Source: a bacterium UBA2219 (GTDB lineage: Bacteria; Desulfobacterota; Deferrimicrobia; Deferrimicrobiales; Deferrimicrobiaceae). Taken from it: DNA of 10,126 nt. Numbering within the stretch: position 1 is the stretch's first letter; each line of letters starts with the position of its first letter. Below, in pieces: positions 6,040 to 10,126 of this stretch. The position numbers were made by a program, and so were the translations under genes. Below the pieces are notes generated by a model, which did no database searches, was not told where the DNA came from, and worked only from the letters and a program-made list of their open reading frames with translations. Where the stretch lies: positions 1 through 10,126 of the forward strand of contig DCUH01000115.1 of assembly GCA_002327765.1 (NCBI GenBank). The letters are read 5' to 3'.

Positions 6040-9000
6040 TCATATGCTACTGCCCGTATCGAAGCGGTTCAACAGGTTTCTGGCCGCCGAAAGCACCTCC
6101 TCGGGCGCCTCTCCGGGCAGCCGCATCGACAGGATCTCCCCCCGGACGAAGGAGAAGGTCTTCCGTTCCTTCGTGACCCACCGTACCAGTTTGCCACGGT
6201 CGAAGGAGGAATGGGGGGAAAGGGCCAGGAAAAGGTTCCCGCCGCCGCGCTTGAGTTCCGCCACGCCGGCGCCGCGCATCGCGGAACGCAGCCGCGCGAG
6301 GTCGCACAGCGCGCGGGCCGGGGGGGGAAGCCGCCCGAACCGGTCCAGAAGCTCCATCTCGATCTCGTCGGCCGCGTCCACGGTCTTCGAGAGGGCGAGC
6401 CGGCGGTAGAACTGGAGGCGCTCCCCGGCTTCCGGGATGTAGTCGTCCGGGAGGAACGCGGGGATCCGCAGCTCCAGCTCCGGCTCCTCCTCCTGCGACG
6501 ACGCCTTCCCCGAGATCTCCGCGACCGCCTCGGCGAGAAGCTGCGTGTACAGCTCGTACCCGACCTGGTGGATCTGCCCGGACTGGTCCTTCCCGAGCAG
6601 GTTGCCCGCCCCCCGGATCTCCAGGTCGTGGGACGCGATCCGGAACCCCGACCCCAGCTCGGTGAGCTCCTCGAGGACCGCCAGCCGCTTCATGGCGTCC
6701 TTCGTCAGGGCAACGTCCCTCGGGACGAGGAAATAGGCGTAGGCCCGGTGGCGGTCGCGGCCGACCCGCCCCCGGAGCTGGTAGAGCTGGGCCAGGCCGA
6801 ACCGGTGCGCGTGGTTCACCAGGATGGTGTTCGCGTTCGGCAGGTCGAGCCCCGCCTCGATGATCGCGGTGCAAAGGAGGATGTCGGCCCGACGCGCCGC
6901 GAAGTCGTCCATCGCCCGCGAGAGCCGCTCCTCCTCCATCTGCCCGTGGCCGACGGCGATCCGGGCGCCCGGCAGAAGCTCCCGGAGGTATTTCTCCATC
7001 GCCGGCAGCGTCTGGACCCGGTTGTGGACGAAGAAGACCTGGCCGCCGCGACGGACCTCCCGCTCCACCGCCTCCCGGATCGTCTCCCCGGAGAAGGGGA
7101 CGACGAACGTCCGGATGGAGAGCCGGTCCTCCGGCGGCGTGGCGATGAGGCTCACATCCCTCAAGCCCGAGAACGCCATGTGGAGCGTGCGCGGGATCGG
7201 CGTCGCCGAGAGCGTCAGCACGTCCACCGTCGCGCGCAGCTTCTTCAGCCTCTCCTTGTCGGCCACGCCGAACCGCTGCTCCTCGTCGATCACCACGAGC
7301 CCGAGGTCCTTGAACTTCACGTCCTTCTGCAGCAGCCGGTGCGTCCCGATGACGATGTCCACCGCGCCCCGCGCCAGCCCCTTCACGACCTCCGCCTGCT
7401 CCCTGCGCGCCCGGAAGCGGGAGAGGTTCTCCACGCGCACGGGGTACCCCGCGAGCCTCCGGGCGAAGGTCTGCTGGTGCTGCTCCGCGAGCACCGTCGT
7501 CGGCACGAGGACCGCCGCCTGGCGCCCCTCCATCGCCACCTTGAAGGCGGCGCGGACCGCGACCTCCGTCTTGCCGTACCCCACGTCGCCGCACACCAGG
7601 CGATCCATCGGGGTCGGGGAGCCGAGGTCCGCGAGCACCGCCCGGATCGCCTCCTCCTGGTCCGTCGTCTCCTCGAAGGGGAAGGCGGCCTCGAACTCCC
7701 GGAAGACGGCGTCCGGCGGCATGAAGGGCGCCTTCTCCGCGACCTGCCGCTTCGCCTGCAGGTCGATCAGATCCTGGGCCATCGCCAGGAGCTCGTCGCG
7801 CACCTTCCGCCGCGCGCGCTGCCACGCGGTGCCGCCCAGACGGGAGAGCTTCGCCCCCTCTTCCCCGGAAGCCACGTACCGCTGCACGCGGGACATCTTC
7901 TCCACGGGGACGAAGAGGCGGTCGCCCCCGGCGTACTCCAGCACCAGGAAGTCCCCTTCCGTTCCGGCCGCCTTGCGCCGGAGCAGCCCGCGGTAGATCC
8001 CGATGCCGTGGTCCACGTGCACTGCCGGGTCGTTCACCCGCAGCTCCGCCAGGGAGAACTCGTCGGGGACGGCGATGGCTTCCTTCCGGGCCCGCCGCGC
8101 CCGGGTCTTCTCCCCGAAGATCTCGGTCTCCGTGACGACAGCCATGGACAGCTCCGGCGCCCGGAACCCCCGCGCAACCTCCGAGGCGCACAGGAACACC
8201 CCCCGGTCGCGCCCCAGCGCCTCGCGGATCGTGTCGACCCGCGAAATCGGGAGGGCGTAGCGGGAAAGGAGGTCCTCCATGCGGTCCACGTGAGACGGGG
8301 AGAGCGACGTGACGACGAACCTCTCCCCTCTCTTCCACCACTCCCTCGCCTCCGTCGCGAGCGGATAGAGGAGCCCTTCCGAGGACGCGTCGGCGGTGCG
8401 GCGCCGGATGTCCTCGTTGCCCTCCGCCGCGGCCTCGCCCCGCAGCGGGTCCGGCCGCCGGAAGGGGGGGACCTCGATCCCGTCGAAGGCGAGAAGCGGG
8501 ACGCCCGCGATCGCGCCGTGCCACTCCTCTTCCGCGACCAGCAGCTCTTCCGGCGGGGGGAACCCGGCCTCTTCCCCCGAAAGCGCGTAGTTCTCCCGTG
8601 CGTCGTCGAAGGCGTTGCGGAGCGCGGAAAGGCATGCGACGGAATCCACCGCGACCGCGACAGACCCTTCGGGCAGGTAGGAGAAGACCGGCGCGGCGCG
8701 GCCGTAGAGCCGCGGCAGGAGCGCCTCCGAGCCGTGGAAGCGGATCCCCTGCCGGATCGTCCCGGCCCAGGGGGCCGCCTCCCTTCCGGAGACCGCGGCC
8801 GCGAGGAACGCTTCCCGGGTGATCAGCTGGGAGCAGGGAAGGACGGTCAGCCGGTCCGGCCCGTCGCTCGCCCGGGCGCCCGCCGGGACGGTCCGCTGCG
8901 TCTGCGGGTGGAACCGGCGCACGGATTCGACGACGTCGTCGTCCAGGAGGATGCGCGCCGGAAGGGGATGCGCGGGGCTGTACACGTCGACGATCCCGCC

Positions 9001-9588
9001 GCGCACGGCGAAGTCCCCGGGATCGGACGCCGCGGGGAGGCGGGCGTACCCGAGGGAGACGAGCTTCGCGGAGAACGCCCCGATGTCGATCCGGTCCCCC
9101 GCCCCGATCGTCTCCACCGCGTCGAGGAAGACCCCGGGCGGGACGGTCTTTTCGGCCGCGGCGGCCGCGGCGGCCACCACGACGGCGGGAGGCCCCGCGA
9201 GGATCCGGTGGAGCGCCCGCATCCGGTCGTGGACCGCCGGAAGGAAGGGAGAGGCCTGCTCGTACGCTTCCACCTCGACGGAAGGGAACGGCAGGACGGC
9301 GTCGGCCCCGAGGTAGGCGGACAGCTCCCGGGCCGCCTCTTCCGCCTCCTTCGCGTCGGGGCACAGGTAAAGGACCGTCCGGGAAAGGCGCGAAAAGAGG
9401 CTCGCGGCGAGGAACGCGCGCGCGCCCGGCGGGACGCGCATCCACTGGACGCACGGCGGGGCCCCGCGCTTGCCCAAAGCCAGCGCGACGTGCTCGAAAG
9501 AAAGTGTGGTCGAAAAGGTATGCAAGCCCGGGTGGAAGCCTTCGGCGCTCCCCTCACACCGCGTCGCGCGGGACGGCGAGCATGGCAT
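6040..9588 (-). CDS. mfd: Mfd, transcription-repair coupling factor
   Basis: Mfd is a cytosolic DNA translocase that binds stalled RNA polymerase, pushes it off the lesion and recruits UvrA. The 1182-residue product has the full domain set: a UvrB-homology region (FAVRGGIVDVYSP from 193), the RNA polymerase interaction domain opening with HVDHGIGIYRG (from 524), a helicase core with Walker A GDVGYGKT (K673), DEEQ (768-771), SATPIPRTL, and motif VI QLRGRVGR (937-944), then the C-terminal domain with PDDYIPEAGERLQFYRRLA. The start is uncertain. ATG at 9588 has AAGGCGG six bases upstream but overlaps nadA by 35 bp, and its first 30 or so residues look unlike Mfd. TTG at 9525 (1161 residues) avoids the overlap but has a poorly placed binding site; ATG at 9441 is a shorter option. 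An Ala7 run near residues 139-145 comes from a GC repeat. mfd and uvrA share one apparent transcript here. Confidence 0.96.
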   Translation of the reverse strand: MPCSPSRATRCEGSAEGFHPGLHTFSTTLSFEHVALALGKRGAPPCVQWMRVPPGARAFLAASLFSRLSRTVLYLCPDAKEAEEAARELSAYLGADAVLPFPSVEVEAYEQASPFLPAVHDRMRALHRILAGPPAVVVAAAAAAAEKTVPPGVFLDAVETIGAGDRIDIGAFSAKLVSLGYARLPAASDPGDFAVRGGIVDVYSPAHPLPARILLDDDVVESVRRFHPQTQRTVPAGARASDGPDRLTVLPCSQLITREAFLAAAVSGREAAPWAGTIRQGIRFHGSEALLPRLYGRAAPVFSYLPEGSVAVAVDSVACLSALRNAFDDARENYALSGEEAGFPPPEELLVAEEEWHGAIAGVPLLAFDGIEVPPFRRPDPLRGEAAAEGNEDIRRRTADASSEGLLYPLATEAREWWKRGERFVVTSLSPSHVDRMEDLLSRYALPISRVDTIREALGRDRGVFLCASEVARGFRAPELSMAVVTETEIFGEKTRARRARKEAIAVPDEFSLAELRVNDPAVHVDHGIGIYRGLLRRKAAGTEGDFLVLEYAGGDRLFVPVEKMSRVQRYVASGEEGAKLSRLGGTAWQRARRKVRDELLAMAQDLIDLQAKRQVAEKAPFMPPDAVFREFEAAFPFEETTDQEEAIRAVLADLGSPTPMDRLVCGDVGYGKTEVAVRAAFKVAMEGRQAAVLVPTTVLAEQHQQTFARRLAGYPVRVENLSRFRARREQAEVVKGLARGAVDIVIGTHRLLQKDVKFKDLGLVVIDEEQRFGVADKERLKKLRATVDVLTLSATPIPRTLHMAFSGLRDVSLIATPPEDRLSIRTFVVPFSGETIREAVEREVRRGGQVFFVHNRVQTLPAMEKYLRELLPGARIAVGHGQMEEERLSRAMDDFAARRADILLCTAIIEAGLDLPNANTILVNHAHRFGLAQLYQLRGRVGRDRHRAYAYFLVPRDVALTKDAMKRLAVLEELTELGSGFRIASHDLEIRGAGNLLGKDQSGQIHQVGYELYTQLLAEAVAEISGKASSQEEEPELELRIPAFLPDDYIPEAGERLQFYRRLALSKTVDAADEIEMELLDRFGRLPPPARALCDLARLRSAMRGAGVAELKRGGGNLFLALSPHSSFDRGKLVRWVTKERKTFSFVRGEILSMRLPGEAPEEVLSAARNLLNRFDTGSSI
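9154..9175. repeat. Short tandem GC repeat inside mfd
   Basis: The 9-bp unit GGCCGCGGC occurs about 2.4 times in tandem. On the coding strand it gives a run of seven alanines in the N-terminal part of Mfd. The unit is a multiple of three, so gain or loss of copies would keep the frame. Confidence 0.7.
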
Positions 9589-10126
9589 CGAGGGCCGCCT
9601 TCGCCTTGAGGCGGATCCCTTCCGGCACGCGGACCGACGGCGACATGGAAACCAACGAGTCGCGGACGTCCTTCAGCGTGATGATCTTCATGTTGAGGCA
9701 GATCATGGCGCGGTAGGGGACGTGGAACACCTTCCCCGGATTTTCCTTCCGCAGCCGGTACAGGATCCCCGACTCCGTGGCCACGATGAACTCCTTCGCG
9801 GCCGAGCGCCTGCAGTACTCGAGCATCCCGGACGTGGAGAGGACCGCGTCGGCCATCTCGACCACCTCCGGCCGGCATTCCGGGTGAACTACGAGGAGCG
9901 CGCCGGGGTGCGCCTCCTTCTCCTTCGCCACCTCGGCCGTCGTGAGCCGGTCGTGGGTGGGGCAGTAGCCATCCCACCAGGACAGCTTCCTTCCCGAGAC
10001 CTTCCGGATGTAGTGCGCCAGGTTCCGGTCGGGGACCATGAAGATCTCCCTCCCCTCCGGGATCGACCGGACGACGTTCACGGCGTTCCCCGACGTGCAG
10101 CAGATGTCGGAGAGCGCCTTGACCTC
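9554..10126 (-). CDS. nadA: NadA, quinolinate synthase (5' end cut by window edge)
   Basis: NadA condenses iminoaspartate, made by NadB, with dihydroxyacetone phosphate to give quinolinate for NAD synthesis. It is a cytosolic enzyme with an oxygen-sensitive [4Fe-4S] cluster held by three cysteines. The last 190 residues are present; roughly the first 70-110 lie outside. The fragment opens EVKALSDICCTSGNAVNVV, the block with the first cluster cysteine (C9 or C10). It continues with VPDRNLAHYI, the WDGYCPTH motif, HPECRPEV with the second ligand (C84 of the fragment), STSGM, and ICLNMKIITLKD with the third (C143). All three ligands are thus present, spaced as in the family. The frame is open through the right edge, so no start can be judged. 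It is the first gene of the visible block and runs into mfd with an overlap of about 35 bp (or a 28 bp gap if mfd starts at 9525). Confidence 0.97.
   Translation of the reverse strand, partial: EVKALSDICCTSGNAVNVVRSIPEGREIFMVPDRNLAHYIRKVSGRKLSWWDGYCPTHDRLTTAEVAKEKEAHPGALLVVHPECRPEVVEMADAVLSTSGMLEYCRRSAAKEFIVATESGILYRLRKENPGKVFHVPYRAMICLNMKIITLKDVRDSLVSMSPSVRVPEGIRLKAKAALDAMLAVPRDAV
9595..9601 (-). promoter_or_regulatory. Candidate ribosome binding site for mfd
   Basis: AAGGCGG on the minus strand inside the nadA coding region, six bases before the ATG at 9588. Sequence and spacing are identical to the site before uvrA. It is the main argument for the early mfd start, but it could be chance, since these bases also encode nadA residues. 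Confidence 0.4.

Noticed and set aside
6020..6043. Possible promoter or terminator between mfd and the PpiC-type gene
   Set aside because: Only 20 bp separate the genes, they hold a ribosome binding site, and there is no stem-loop with a T run and no -35/-10 pair. No other junction has space for one.
6047..9454. A second minus-strand open frame of 1135 codons within mfd
   Set aside because: It is the same DNA in another frame, dominated by R, G, P and A, with none of the Mfd motifs.
6211..9609. A plus-strand open frame of 1132 codons opposite mfd
   Set aside because: Its translation is rich in R, P, G, H and V with no recognisable domain, and the minus strand here encodes a full-length Mfd with all motifs. 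It is an antisense shadow produced by high GC.

Overview
The window is a single unbroken block of seven genes, all on the minus strand and packed end to end, so it is read from right to left. Base composition is very GC-rich with G/C-dominated third codon positions, and long open frames on the plus strand are a by-product of that. The gene content (NadA of the three-cysteine iron-sulfur type, exported SurA/PpiC-type chaperones including putative lipoproteins, and surA next to pdxA) points to a GC-rich Gram-negative bacterium. A deltaproteobacterial-type lineage (Desulfuromonadota/Desulfobacterota in the broad sense) is my best guess, but that is inference from style and not from a database match. 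No mobile element, CRISPR array, RNA gene or phage gene is visible.

Layout in the direction of transcription: nadA (quinolinate synthase, 5' end outside the window, ends at 9554); mfd (transcription-repair coupling factor, about 9588 to 6040); a PpiC-type lipoprotein (6019 to 5153); a second, more divergent SurA/PpiC-like putative lipoprotein (5156 to 4209); a SurA-like protein with a cleavable signal peptide (4212 to 3232); pdxA (3220 to 2210); and uvrA (2208 to the left edge, 736 codons present, 3' end outside the window). Junctions are an overlap or a gap of at most 20 bp: about 35 bp overlap for nadA/mfd if the ATG at 9588 is used, 20 bp gap, ATGA overlap, GTGA overlap, 11 bp gap and 1 bp gap. 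There is no intergenic space large enough for an obvious promoter or terminator, and I see neither. The simplest reading is one polycistronic transcript that starts upstream of nadA and continues past uvrA.

Functionally the block mixes three jobs. Mfd and UvrA are direct partners in transcription-coupled nucleotide excision repair: Mfd removes a stalled RNA polymerase and hands the lesion to UvrA. NadA and PdxA make the precursors of NAD and pyridoxal phosphate. The three middle genes encode envelope folding factors of the SurA/parvulin superfamily. Only the first keeps both histidines of the parvulin active site, so the other two look like chaperones without prolyl-isomerase activity. The surA-pdxA adjacency is the same as in the E. 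coli surA-pdxA operon.

This is mainly ordinary housekeeping DNA. I found no convincing undescribed system. The most interesting points are the graded loss of parvulin active-site residues across three tandem paralogues, and the placement of both mfd and uvrA in one apparent operon around the envelope chaperone genes.
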